Source: JAGXLC01 sp041686375
GTDB taxonomy: Bacteria; Bacteroidota; Bacteroidia; Bacteroidales; UBA12077
Assembly (NCBI GenBank): GCA_041686375.1
Contig: JAWLEB010000007.1
Span: 1 to 64,000 of the forward strand
DNA length: 64,000 nt
Reading direction: 5' to 3'
Shown here one piece after another: positions 45,143-54,437 of the stretch. Each line of letters opens with the position of its first letter. Position 1 is the first letter of the stretch. The position numbers and the translations under genes were made by a program. The notes beneath the pieces were generated by a model. The model searched no databases. It was not told the origin of the DNA and saw only the letters and a list, made by a program, of their open reading frames with translations.

Positions 45143-46750
45143 CTACATCCGGAAAACTCCGTTTTGAGGTCTTCCATAAGGAGCATTTCGTGATACAGCA
45201 ATCCCTATTCCGAGGACTTTTCTTGTATCTGTGGGATCGATGATTCCATCATCCCAAATTCGTGAAGTACTGTAATATGCTGAGCTCTCGTGTTCATATT
45301 TTTTAAGCATCTCTGTTTTGAAATGCTCTACTTTGTCTGTATTGATTTCCTTACCAGACTTTTTGAGTTGTGCTTTTTTTATTGATGTCAGGACACTGGC
45401 CGCTTGTTCCCCTCCCATAACAGATATTTTGGCATTAGGCCAGGTAAACAATAATCCTGGATCGAATGCCCGTCCTGCCATAGCATAATTGCCTGCACCA
45501 AATGAACCGCCAAATATTATAGTAAACTTTGGAACATTTGCATTGGCAACAGCGTGTATAAGTTTTGCTCCATCTCTGGCAATGCCTCCGTGTTCATATT
45601 TTTTTCCCACAATAAAACCTGATATATTCTGTAAGAAAACAAGAGGGATGTTTCTGTATTTACATAGCTCTATGAAATGTGCAGCTTTTCTCGCTGTTTC
45701 TCCATAGATTACCCCGTTATTGGCTATGACTCCTGCCGGATATCCCATTATTCTGGCAAATCCTGTAACAATGTTTGTTCCGTAGTCCTTTTTAAATTCC
45801 CTTAATTTACTGCCATCCACAATACGCATGATAATTTCCCTGACATTAACTTCTTTTTTTAAATCTACAGGCGCCAGTCCATATAAATCATCAGGGTTGT
45901 ATAATGGTTCTTCAGGTTTGGTAATGTCTAAAGGCTGTTTGTTTGATTTTGGCAGTCGTGAAAAAATATCCCTGCAAATTTCGATAGCATCCAGGTCATC
46001 TTCTGCAATGTGATCGGCCAGACCTGAAATTTGCGTGTGTACTTCAGCGCCTCCAAGCTCTTCGTCTGTAACTTCTTCACCTGTTGCTGCTTTAACCAAC
46101 GGTGGTCCTCCTATGAAAATTGTTCCCTGATTACGTACAATAATGGATTCATCGCTCATGGCAGGGATATACGCACCTCCAGCCGTACACGATCCCATTA
46201 CTATTGAAATCTGTGGAACACCCATTGAAGATAGTTTTGCCTGATTGCGGAATAATCGACCAAAGTCTTCTTTGTCAGGGAAAACTTTGGATTGCTCAGG
46301 TAGAAAGACTCCACCACTGTCAACCATATAAATCACCGGAAGATTATATTCCATAGCGATCACCTGTGCACGAACATGTTTTTTGATGGTTTCCTGAACA
46401 TATGTTCCCCCTTTGACTGTAGCATCATTGACTATTATTACAGTCTCTTTGTTCTGAACAACTCCTATTCCTGTAACTATCCCGGCTGATGGAAAAGCAT
46501 TGTCATATTGCTCGTATGCAGCTAATGGGGAAAGTTCAAGAAAGGGTGTTCCCGGGTCGACAAGTTTTTCAATACGTTCACGAGGTAAAAGCTTTCCACG
46601 TTCTCTGTGTTTTGCCACTGCTTTGTCACCTCCACTTTTATAAACCTTCTTGAGTTTTTTCCGATAATCTTCAAGAATTGACAAATACCGCTCCTTATCT
46701 TTTTGGAAATCAAAGGACTGAGTATCAAGATATGTTTTTAATTGGCTCAA
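45143..46750 (-). CDS. Methylcrotonyl-CoA carboxylase, carboxyltransferase beta subunit
   Basis: This 535-residue carboxyltransferase contains HRERGKLLPRERIEKLVDPG, MVDSGGVFLPEQSKVFPD, MGSCTAGGAYIPAMSDE and ISGFIVGKKYEHGGIARDG, which are typical of the methylcrotonyl subtype (FxxNxxGFxVGxxYExxGIA). It is the first gene of the long leucine/mevalonate cluster. The start is TTG: no ATG or GTG lies in frame before the conserved N-terminus, and the nearest upstream stop is only 7 codons away. No Shine-Dalgarno sequence is visible. An 11-bp inverted repeat lies 31 bases upstream and is a good candidate control site. Confidence 0.93.
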   Translation of the reverse strand: MSQLKTYLDTQSFDFQKDKERYLSILEDYRKKLKKVYKSGGDKAVAKHRERGKLLPRERIEKLVDPGTPFLELSPLAAYEQYDNAFPSAGIVTGIGVVQNKETVIIVNDATVKGGTYVQETIKKHVRAQVIAMEYNLPVIYMVDSGGVFLPEQSKVFPDKEDFGRLFRNQAKLSSMGVPQISIVMGSCTAGGAYIPAMSDESIIVRNQGTIFIGGPPLVKAATGEEVTDEELGGAEVHTQISGLADHIAEDDLDAIEICRDIFSRLPKSNKQPLDITKPEEPLYNPDDLYGLAPVDLKKEVNVREIIMRIVDGSKLREFKKDYGTNIVTGFARIMGYPAGVIANNGVIYGETARKAAHFIELCKYRNIPLVFLQNISGFIVGKKYEHGGIARDGAKLIHAVANANVPKFTIIFGGSFGAGNYAMAGRAFDPGLLFTWPNAKISVMGGEQAASVLTSIKKAQLKKSGKEINTDKVEHFKTEMLKKYEHESSAYYSTSRIWDDGIIDPTDTRKVLGIGIAVSRNAPYGRPQNGVFRM

Positions 46751-46780
46751 ATTTAAATTTGGTTTAAATTAATATTATAG

Positions 46781-46821
46781 ATTAACAGATAGTAAAACGC
46801 TTTTGTTTAATATCTGTTAAT
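46781..46821. promoter_or_regulatory. 11-bp inverted repeat upstream of leucine/mevalonate cluster (candidate operator)
   Basis: ATTAACAGATA (46781-46791) and TATCTGTTAAT (46811-46821) are perfect inverted copies separated by 19 bases. The repeat begins 31 bases upstream of the first gene's TTG start. No T-run follows, so it is not a terminator; the position fits a repressor or activator site. No regulator gene is adjacent. Confidence 0.55.
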
Positions 46822-47135
46822 GAAGAGAAAAGTTAAATGTACAGGCAAATTTTTTTATCTGTTTTGAGAGATTTTTTATACTAACTGTTTTGATGCGACA
46901 GGATATTCTGAAAGAATCAATTAGTATGACAATCAGGTATCCCGGGAATTTATCAAAAAAAGCATTCAAAAGGCATAGCTTTTATCTCAATTCTTGTGAA
47001 ATCTCATGTTTCTCATTTTGTCAGGGGCATAGATAAAAGGTAATATTTGTCAGAAATATTTGAATACAATCCGATTTATCTTTAACTTGCTTTTTGTAAA
47101 AAGTGTTAATTGTTAGACTTTTATTGGGCTGTGTA
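46822..47135. other. Intergenic region without a recognisable gene
   Basis: AT-rich spacer between the divergent mcc cluster and an unrecognised gene. It should contain the promoter of the rightward gene, but no exact TAnnTTTG element at good spacing was found. I saw no tRNA, repeat family or credible small coding frame. Confidence 0.6.
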
Positions 47136-48086
47136 ATGAATGAGATAATTAATCTGCATCGAAACTGGAAGTTAATAAAGCTCAGAAGTAAAGATCATTT
47201 TAAAGCTTCGGTTTTAATACAGCATCATGCATTACAATTTTTAGCTATGGCCGAGAAACACCTTTCTGCACGGAAGAAAAATAATGATGATATTCTCCTG
47301 CATTGGAGCTTGGCAAAAAACATGGTAGTTGGTGGCTGGCTGGAGGCTGAACAATTTCCTTTCCGGGTTGGACTGAGTTTAGATAGTTTGGAAATAATGC
47401 TACTCAAACCACCCTCTGTACAAGTAGCAAAGTTAAATATGCAGGGTAAAACCAAAGAAGAGGTATTTGAATGGCTTGATAATCAATTATATAAAATTGG
47501 AGTTAAATATGGAAGACTTTCCATGGATTTGCTATATAGTATTCCATATCACAAGACAGAAGAAGGGATTCCTTTTGAAATTTACTCTAAAGATGAAATG
47601 ATAGAATTATCATCTGTGAGAAACAATAGTGAGTTAATTTTTAGATATTTATATACCTTTGTTGATGGTTGTAAACCAATCTCCATTTCTCCTGTTACTT
47701 TTAACTCCACCTCTGTAATTCCCTTAGAATTATCAAATAACAAAAAGCCTGAGCACCTGGTTAACATTGGCTTTGCTATGCCAGATAGCCTGATAGATCA
47801 CTGTTATTTCTATGCTACTTTACTTAATAACCATACTCAGGATATCAGTTACGAGGATATCCAGCAACTCAATGGAGAAGGGTACTGGATAATTACTGAC
47901 CATTTAAGCGCTATCTTACCTCTTTATAAGTTTTATGCGGATAATCAAAAAGCAAAACAAATTTACAGGGTTTTGTCTTTTTATGTTTCTGCACTCAATA
48001 ATATTTTTGATATGTTGCTAGTTCCGGAATATAGACTTTCCAGAAAAGAACTATATGGAAATAAAATTTTTATTTTTTCTGAGTGA
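47136..48086 (+). CDS. Protein of unknown function
   Basis: From the ATG at 47136 the product has 316 residues (a GTG at 47103 would add 11). I do not recognise the family. It has no signal peptide or membrane segment and is rich in aromatic and Leu residues. A conserved-looking core reads LHWSLAKNMVVGGWLEAEQFPFRVGL, followed by a region with regular short hydrophobic strands. The C-terminal third has several His/Asp/Glu residues (SLIDHCYFYATLLNNH, NGEGYWIITDHLSAILPLY) without a known metal motif. It precedes the alcohol dehydrogenase gene by about 100 bases on the same strand; a functional link is not evident. Confidence 0.7.
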   Translation: MNEIINLHRNWKLIKLRSKDHFKASVLIQHHALQFLAMAEKHLSARKKNNDDILLHWSLAKNMVVGGWLEAEQFPFRVGLSLDSLEIMLLKPPSVQVAKLNMQGKTKEEVFEWLDNQLYKIGVKYGRLSMDLLYSIPYHKTEEGIPFEIYSKDEMIELSSVRNNSELIFRYLYTFVDGCKPISISPVTFNSTSVIPLELSNNKKPEHLVNIGFAMPDSLIDHCYFYATLLNNHTQDISYEDIQQLNGEGYWIITDHLSAILPLYKFYADNQKAKQIYRVLSFYVSALNNIFDMLLVPEYRLSRKELYGNKIFIFSE

Positions 48087-48184
48087 TAATCATTCATTGA
48101 TTGATAGATCGTTAGATTTTAATCATTCAACTTTTAAAGTTGTTTATAAATTTAGGACTTGATTTGAAAAAAGCTGTAATGTTT

Positions 48185-49213
48185 ATGAAGGCAATGATTC
48201 TCAATCAAATTACAAATCTTGAACAAAATAATAAACCATTAAAACTGGTAGATAGGCCAAAACCACAATTTCGGAATGATGAAGTATTGATACGGGTTTC
48301 CCGATGTGGGGTGTGCCACACAGAAATTGATGAAATAGAAGGCCGAACTGCACCACCGGAATTTCCGATCATTTTGGGACATCAGGTTGTTGGTTATGTT
48401 GACAAATGCGGGAAAGAAGTGGAGCACTTTAAAGGGGGTGAAAGGGTGGGAGTGGCGTGGATTTTCTCTGCATGCGGCACTTGCAAGCAATGTAAAAACG
48501 GTCATGAAAATTTATGTTACGATTTTAAAGCGACAGGTAGAGATGCCCATGGTGGGTATGCTGAATATATGGCAGTTTCTGAGAAGTTCGTATATTTAAT
48601 ACCTGAAGCATTAAATTTTTCAGAAGCCGCTCCTCTTTTATGTGCGGGAGCTATAGGTTATCGTTCCTTACGTTTAACAAATTTAAAGAATGGGCATAAT
48701 CTTGGCTTAACAGGTTTTGGCGCCTCTGGTCATCTTGTGCTGAAGACAGCAAAATTTTTGTATCCCGATTCCAGCATTTTCGTTTTTGCTCGTTCTCCAA
48801 AGGAAAGAGAGTTTGCCCTTGAACTTGGCGCTGTTTGGGCAGGGGATACAGAAGATACTGCACCTGAGAAGATGGATGCAATCATTGACACTACGCCGGT
48901 GTGGAAACCTATTGTTGAAGGCCTGAGAAATCTCGATGCAGCCGGACGGTTAGTTATTAATGCAATCCGAAAGGAAAATCATGATATTGAATACCTTAAG
49001 AAGCTTGATTATCCAGAGCATTTGTGGCTTGAGAAGGAGATAAAGTCGGTTGCGAATATAGAAAGACGTGATGTTAGTGAATTTTTAGAATTAGCTGCCA
49101 AAATACCAATCAAACCAGCCTATGTTGAATATCCACTGGAGGATGCCAATGAAGCCTTGATGGAGATTAAACAAAGGAAAATAAGAGGAGCCAAGGTGCT
49201 TAAAATGGATTAA
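48185..49213 (+). CDS. Zinc-dependent alcohol dehydrogenase family protein
   Basis: From the ATG at 48185 the product has 342 residues. It is a medium-chain dehydrogenase with catalytic-zinc ligands in SRCGVCHTEIDEIEG and GHQVVGYV, a structural zinc site of four Cys (ACGTCKQCKNGHENLC) and a Rossmann segment LGLTGFGASGHLVLKTAK. The glycine motif is GFGASG, close to the canonical GxGxxG. A TTG at 48140 and an ATG at 48179 are alternative starts, but the ATG at 48185 begins the family-typical MKAMILNQ. The closest description is an AdhP/CAD-like alcohol dehydrogenase; the substrate is unknown. Confidence 0.9.
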   Translation: MKAMILNQITNLEQNNKPLKLVDRPKPQFRNDEVLIRVSRCGVCHTEIDEIEGRTAPPEFPIILGHQVVGYVDKCGKEVEHFKGGERVGVAWIFSACGTCKQCKNGHENLCYDFKATGRDAHGGYAEYMAVSEKFVYLIPEALNFSEAAPLLCAGAIGYRSLRLTNLKNGHNLGLTGFGASGHLVLKTAKFLYPDSSIFVFARSPKEREFALELGAVWAGDTEDTAPEKMDAIIDTTPVWKPIVEGLRNLDAAGRLVINAIRKENHDIEYLKKLDYPEHLWLEKEIKSVANIERRDVSEFLELAAKIPIKPAYVEYPLEDANEALMEIKQRKIRGAKVLKMD

Positions 49214-49270
49214 GACTTTTTTATAATTTTCCAAAGAGAAATGCCTGCAGGCTAGACCGGGATATTTGTT

Positions 49271-50602
49271 TTATACCACTTTCTTTTGCCATGGATAATA
49301 TTTCAGAAACAAAAGTGATATTAAGGCTATAAGCCCCCCGTAGATAAATTCAACTGCCCAAACCATCTCAATGGAAGTTTGCAGGATGACTGCAAGATAA
49401 TAGGTTACAAAAATATAGAGTACAAAAACAGCAGATTCAATAAAAAAAGCTGCTTTCGTGTTTCCTGTTCCTGAAACAGTGTTGAAAAGTACGAATCCTG
49501 AACCAATAAGGAATGAAGTACCACTAATAACATATAAAACCGGAATGCTTTCATCTATGAGTTGCTGATTATCAGTAAAGACAGACAATATTTGTGTTGG
49601 AATAATGATTATGATAGTTACCATCAGAGCTACACTTCCTATACATAGTTTAAGAGCCTTTTTGGTAACTTTCATTGCCTCGCCGGGTTTGCCTGTCCCA
49701 ATGACATAACTCACAAGAGAGTTGGCTGCAAATGAATATCCCATTATCGGTACAAGCATGATAACATAAATGCTTCGAATGATATTTGAAACGGCAAGGG
49801 CTCTTTCTCCCAGTTTTTCTACAAACAGGAAAAAAAACATCCACCCGGCGAAGGAAAGAAAATTTTGTAACATCACAGGAAGCGAGATATTAAAAACGCT
49901 ACCAAAAAGCTTTCTATCAAAAATTTGAAAGGTAAAAAGCCGGAATTTTTTGTAATCAATCCTTTTTAATGAATAATGTATGAAGGTTAGCATGGCAACC
50001 AGCTCTGCGATAACAGAAGCTAAAGCAGCTCCTTTTATACCCATTTCTGGAAAACCTGCTTTTCCAAATATCAACACATAATCAAGGAAAACATTCACTA
50101 ATGCCATCATAGCTGTTGTAATGGTAATTACTTTAGTTTGCCCTATACCAATATAAAATCCGCGGAACGTGAAATTGGTGAATGCAAATACCAGACCCCA
50201 GATTCGGATATAAAGGAAGTCAAGCGTTGCTATCCGGATATTTTCCGATGAAACCACAGAACTGAAAATTTGCGATAGAGAGAGGTTTAATCCGGCAATG
50301 ACAATGATAGCAAAGACGAATAAAAAGTAAAAGGCGTGTTCTACTGTTTTTCCAATTTCTGATATACGTTGTTGCCCGTATCTTCGGGCAACCATAATCT
50401 GAGCGCCCACTCCGTAGCCCATTCCCAGCATCATAAACGTCATATAAAACACACTTCCAATGCCTGCTGCTCCCAGTTCAGTTTCTCCAACCCTTCCTAA
50501 GAAGGCAGTATCCGTAATGCGAATGACATTCTGAATGGCACTGCCGAGAATAATAGGATAGGCAATATTCCAAATTTTCCGGTATGAGGGACTCTTAGTC
50601 AT
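49271..50602 (-). CDS. MATE-family multidrug/metabolite efflux transporter
   Basis: This 443-residue inner-membrane protein has about 12 hydrophobic helices arranged as two similar halves. Typical MATE elements are IWNIAYPIILGSAIQNVIRITDTAFLGRVGETELGAAGI and MGYGVGAQIMVARRYGQ near the N-terminus, and SYVIGTGKPGEAMKVTKKAL in the second half. It should export a cation or drug in exchange for sodium or protons; the substrate is unknown. It starts 2 bases after the remains of an S9 peptidase gene. Confidence 0.92.
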   Translation of the reverse strand: MTKSPSYRKIWNIAYPIILGSAIQNVIRITDTAFLGRVGETELGAAGIGSVFYMTFMMLGMGYGVGAQIMVARRYGQQRISEIGKTVEHAFYFLFVFAIIVIAGLNLSLSQIFSSVVSSENIRIATLDFLYIRIWGLVFAFTNFTFRGFYIGIGQTKVITITTAMMALVNVFLDYVLIFGKAGFPEMGIKGAALASVIAELVAMLTFIHYSLKRIDYKKFRLFTFQIFDRKLFGSVFNISLPVMLQNFLSFAGWMFFFLFVEKLGERALAVSNIIRSIYVIMLVPIMGYSFAANSLVSYVIGTGKPGEAMKVTKKALKLCIGSVALMVTIIIIIPTQILSVFTDNQQLIDESIPVLYVISGTSFLIGSGFVLFNTVSGTGNTKAAFFIESAVFVLYIFVTYYLAVILQTSIEMVWAVEFIYGGLIALISLLFLKYYPWQKKVV

Positions 50603-50604
50603 TA

Positions 50605-51636
50605 TTAGAGTTTCTCGTCAAAATAGTGGGTAATCTTTTCCATTAAATGAATACGGTCTTTGCCTCTTACATTGTGTTTCTGTTTCGGATATGTAAAAAA
50701 GTCTATCTGCACATCTTCTTTGATGCATTCTCCGAGAAACGTCAGACTATGCTGAGATACTACTACATTATCCATATATCCGCTTATAATGAGTAAATCG
50801 CCCTCTATGTCAGTAACATAATTTTTTAAATCAGCATTTTCATAACCTTCCGGATTTTGTTCAGGTGTGTCCATGTATCGTTCTCCATACATGATTTCGT
50901 AAAAATTCCAATCTATAACCGGCCCCCCTGCAACACCTACCTTCAAAGTTTCGGGCTCTTTCGTCATTTTTTCTGTTTTGAGGTTATCAACATTTAGCTT
51001 ATACAAGTGACTTTCGAGTGGCGATTCTTATGTTGATACATAATATAAGTGTTTCCCATTTTCATCAAACTGCGTAGAATTTTCTACAACTTCCCATTCA
51101 CCTTCTGTTAATTGTTCTAGTTGTCTACCATCTGTGGTATACAAATATATGTGGTTATATCCGTCCTTCCGGCTGTGCCAGATAAACTTTTCTTTGTCCC
51201 CGGGCAAAAATTCAATAGGAGAAAGCGGTTCAACATATTTATCATTATTTTCTTCAAACAATGTTTTTTCAAAAGGATTGAGTTTGTAAACAGAATTATT
51301 ATGGGAGAAAGAAAACAAGGTTTCATCAAGCCAGTTAGTGCTTGGTAAATCTTCCAAAGCATCTTCCTCATCTAAATCACTTATTTTATTGAGCTCTTTC
51401 AGTGTGATAAGGGTATCTGTCTTATTTGACTTTGCAGAGGAGGTGAATAATGCATCATCCTTCTGGAATATGTAGAAATTTGATTCCGGAATCCAGTTTA
51501 GCTGTGGAATATTTTCAGCAGCTAGTGAAGTCCATTGACCCATTACCGCTTCTTTTATTGATAACTCTTTGTCCTGAGCGGTTACTTCTGTTATGACAAT
51601 TGAAAGTATAAGAAAAGGAAAGAATAGCTTTTTCAT
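50605..51636 (-). pseudogene. Decayed S9 (dipeptidyl-peptidase IV-like) peptidase gene
   Basis: Two fragments in the same reading frame. The upstream one (51636-51028, 202 codons) has a signal peptide and propeller blades and stops at TAA (51028-51030) after KHLYYVST. The frame continues directly with ESPLESHLYKLNVDNLKTEKMT and then jumps to KEPETLKVGVAGGPVIDWNF, the S9 catalytic domain. The downstream part (51006-50605) keeps the Asp region (IISGYMDNVV) and His region (FTYPKQKHNVRG). The several hundred residues holding the rest of the propeller and the Ser nucleophile (GxSxGG) are missing. So a nonsense codon plus an in-frame internal deletion have inactivated the gene. Confidence 0.85.
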
Positions 51637-51728
51637 CGTTTTATTTTTTCTTATTAGATTTACTGTTTTTTTCAGAAGATAAACATAAAATTTTTTTTTG
51701 ATATTTTAATTATAGATGTTGAAAACCT

Positions 51729-53471
51729 ATGGAATTAATATTCATTGATTGGCTTTTAATTTGTTTGTATATTTCTGTTGCCCTTTTTATAGGATTTAAA
51801 TATCGAAAGAAAGCAGGAAAAAATCTCGCTAATTATTTTCTCGGCGGACGGAAACTTCCCTGGTTTATTGCAGGTATCTCAATGGTAGCTACAACCTTTG
51901 CAGCGGATACACCACTCGCGGTTACCGAGATGGTTAACAATAATGGGATTTCCGGGAATTGGTTGTGGTGGAATATGTTGATAGGAGGAATGTTAACGAC
52001 ATTTTTCTTTGCTGATTTATGGCGAAGAGCCAATGTCCTGACAGAGCTTGAGTTTATAGAGATCCGTTACAGTGGTAAGGCGGCTGCATTTCTGCGTGGC
52101 TTCAAATCTGTTTATCTCGGGTTATTTGTCAATGTGCTTATTATTAGTTGGGTTAATCTCGCTTTAGTATCTATTTTACAAGTGTTTTTTAATATATCGG
52201 ATGCTAATATAATTTGGTATGTAGGAGGAGCAATGCTTATAGCTTCTTTTTATTCTTCTTTATCAGGCCTGCTGGGTGTTGCTATAACTGATGCGGTGCA
52301 GTTTTTTATTGCTGTTACCGGTTCCGTTGTTCTTGCAGTTATTATATTATCCACAGAGCAAGTAGGCGGTTTAAGAGGGTTACAAGAACAACTGCCTGAT
52401 TGGGCTTTTAATTTTTTTCCTACCATTGGCTCAGGTGGGAATGCGTCAAGCGCTTTTACTATAAGTATTGGAACTTTTCTGGCTTACATTGGAGTCCAGT
52501 GGTGGGCTAGTTGGTATCCAGGGGCAGAACCAGGTGGTGGGGGTTATGTAGCCCAACGGATGATGAGTGTAAAGAATGGGCGGCATGCGACATGGGCGAC
52601 TTTGTTTTTTCAAATTGCTCATTATGTGGTGCGACCTTGGCCATGGATTCTCGTAGCGTTAGCTACATTAATTTTATATCCCGATCTTCCGGAGGGACAA
52701 GAACGTTTCGGATACGTACTTGCTATTCGTGATTATTTGCCGGCAGGGTTAACAGGCCTTATGCTGGTGGCTTTGTTAGCTGCCTATATGAGTACTATAT
52801 CTACACAGCTTAACTGGGGCGCCAGTTTTATTGTTAATGATTTTTATAAGCGGTTCTTTTACCAAAAAAAGGGTAATAATGACGATGGGAAGCATCTGGT
52901 GTTTGTTAGCAGAGCTGTAACGATTTTAATAATGATAATAGCGCTTTATGTCACCACCATTGTTGAATCTATTACACAGGTATGGCATTTCCTTCTTGAA
53001 TGTGGTGCCGGTTTGGGTCTTGTCTTAATTCTTCGCTGGTATTGGCAAAAGATAAATGCATGGAGTGAAATTACCGCAACCGCAGTACCTTTCATAGTAT
53101 TTGGTCTTGTGAAATTTGTGTTTTACATGGAGTTCCCCGATAGTTTCTTTATTACTGTGGGAATTACCACAATATTCTGGATAATCGTAACATATCTTAC
53201 TCCTGAAACGAATTACCATACCCTGAAAAAGTTTTATTACCTTGTTCAGCCACCGGGGATCTGGAATATTGACAGCCAAATCAGACAAGAAAAAAACAAA
53301 AGAATCCCTAAAATGCTCATGTGTTGGCTGGGAGCGATTATGTTTACCTATTCTGCGCTTTTTCTATCAGGTAAATTACTGTTTGGAGAATGGATATCTG
53401 CTGGTATTTGGTTTATTACGTTATTTGCAGGTTTTTTTATTGTAAAACAGAACATCAAAGGATTATATTAA
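51729..53471 (+). CDS. Sodium:solute symporter (SSS family)
   Basis: This 580-residue inner-membrane transporter has about 13-14 hydrophobic helices. SSS hallmarks are NLANYFLGGRKLPWFIAGISMVATTFAAD near residue 35, TLTELEFIEIRYSGKAAAFLRG, LLGVAITDAVQFFIAVTGS and LPAGLTGLMLVALLAAYMSTISTQLNWGASFIVNDFY. The ligand (sugar, amino acid, organic acid) cannot be read from the sequence. It stands alone on the plus strand; the 58-base gap to the next gene leaves co-transcription open. Confidence 0.92.
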   Translation: MELIFIDWLLICLYISVALFIGFKYRKKAGKNLANYFLGGRKLPWFIAGISMVATTFAADTPLAVTEMVNNNGISGNWLWWNMLIGGMLTTFFFADLWRRANVLTELEFIEIRYSGKAAAFLRGFKSVYLGLFVNVLIISWVNLALVSILQVFFNISDANIIWYVGGAMLIASFYSSLSGLLGVAITDAVQFFIAVTGSVVLAVIILSTEQVGGLRGLQEQLPDWAFNFFPTIGSGGNASSAFTISIGTFLAYIGVQWWASWYPGAEPGGGGYVAQRMMSVKNGRHATWATLFFQIAHYVVRPWPWILVALATLILYPDLPEGQERFGYVLAIRDYLPAGLTGLMLVALLAAYMSTISTQLNWGASFIVNDFYKRFFYQKKGNNDDGKHLVFVSRAVTILIMIIALYVTTIVESITQVWHFLLECGAGLGLVLILRWYWQKINAWSEITATAVPFIVFGLVKFVFYMEFPDSFFITVGITTIFWIIVTYLTPETNYHTLKKFYYLVQPPGIWNIDSQIRQEKNKRIPKMLMCWLGAIMFTYSALFLSGKLLFGEWISAGIWFITLFAGFFIVKQNIKGLY

Positions 53472-53528
53472 CTGGTAACTTTGATATTTCACGTATTTTT
53501 TTTTAATTAGCAATAAATTAGTAATTTA

Positions 53529-54437
53529 ATGAATAAAACATATATTTTCCTTTTATCAAAAGTTTTTTTAATTGCCTTTTTCTTATTAGCAATCGCATCA
53601 TGCAAAAAAGAAAAAAAAGATACCCAGGAAAAGAAGTCTCTGGAAGAGGAATCGATTGATACTTCCAGTGTCCTTTTAAAGTACAATGAAACTGTTTTTA
53701 CTCTACCTTCTCCATATCAGGCTTCCATTGCTATCAAAGAAAAGGATATAGAATTTAATGATCAGTTACTGGCTCCTTTACAAAATAGTCAGAATTTTAA
53801 TACCAGATTCAAACAAGCTCTGAATATTGGAGTCTATGGAGCTGATCTTGGTTATCTTAATTTATATGATCAACATCCGGAGTGTCTTGCTTACCTGTCA
53901 GTAATCAAAAAACTGGGAGAGAATTTGGGACTTGATAATGCCATATCTTCAGAAAAGATGAATAAGCTTGAACGTTATATTGATGCCCAGGACTCTTTGC
54001 TTATTTTTTTGGCAAATATATACAGGGACTTTGACCAGTATCTTACCAATAACAGAAGGAAAGAAATAGGCGCTTTGATTATTGCCGGGGGATGGATAGA
54101 AAGTATCTACATCCTTTCCCAGACTATAAAAAATCATGAGAACCGTGATTTAATAAATCGTTTAGGGGAACAAAAACGACCATTGGATAATCTGATTGAA
54201 TTGTTATCATCCTATTATTATAATTCTGATCGGTACACACATCTTATTGATAATTTGGTTGATCTTGCCTATGAATTTGATGGAATTATTTATAATTACT
54301 ATTACGAAAAACCAGAAGTCTTGACTGATAAGAATTTAACTATAGTTAACAGTAAGTCAAATGTTGTAATCTCAGAATATCATTTAACTACTATTACAGA
54401 AAAAATCACTAATTTAAGGCAAAAAATTATTCAATAA
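53529..54437 (+). CDS. Lipoprotein of unknown function, first gene of the ABC transporter operon
   Basis: This 302-residue protein has a lipoprotein signal with Cys25 (LAIASCKKEKKD), then a charged linker rich in Lys and Glu, and a mainly helical domain. No enzyme motif is recognised. The helical body has regular conserved-looking stretches (ALNIGVYGADLGYLNLYDQ, AGGWIESIYILSQTI). Its stop codon shares a base with the start of the next gene (TAATG) and the ABC transporter gene follows, so the three products likely act together at the envelope. The function is unknown. Confidence 0.8.
   Translation: MNKTYIFLLSKVFLIAFFLLAIASCKKEKKDTQEKKSLEEESIDTSSVLLKYNETVFTLPSPYQASIAIKEKDIEFNDQLLAPLQNSQNFNTRFKQALNIGVYGADLGYLNLYDQHPECLAYLSVIKKLGENLGLDNAISSEKMNKLERYIDAQDSLLIFLANIYRDFDQYLTNNRRKEIGALIIAGGWIESIYILSQTIKNHENRDLINRLGEQKRPLDNLIELLSSYYYNSDRYTHLIDNLVDLAYEFDGIIYNYYYEKPEVLTDKNLTIVNSKSNVVISEYHLTTITEKITNLRQKIIQ

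Noticed and set aside
46748..46755. TAAATTTG on the minus strand at the start of the carboxyltransferase beta gene, matching the -7 consensus
   Set aside because: It includes the only possible start codon (TTG), there is no -33 element at the right distance, and transcription from it would begin inside the coding region.
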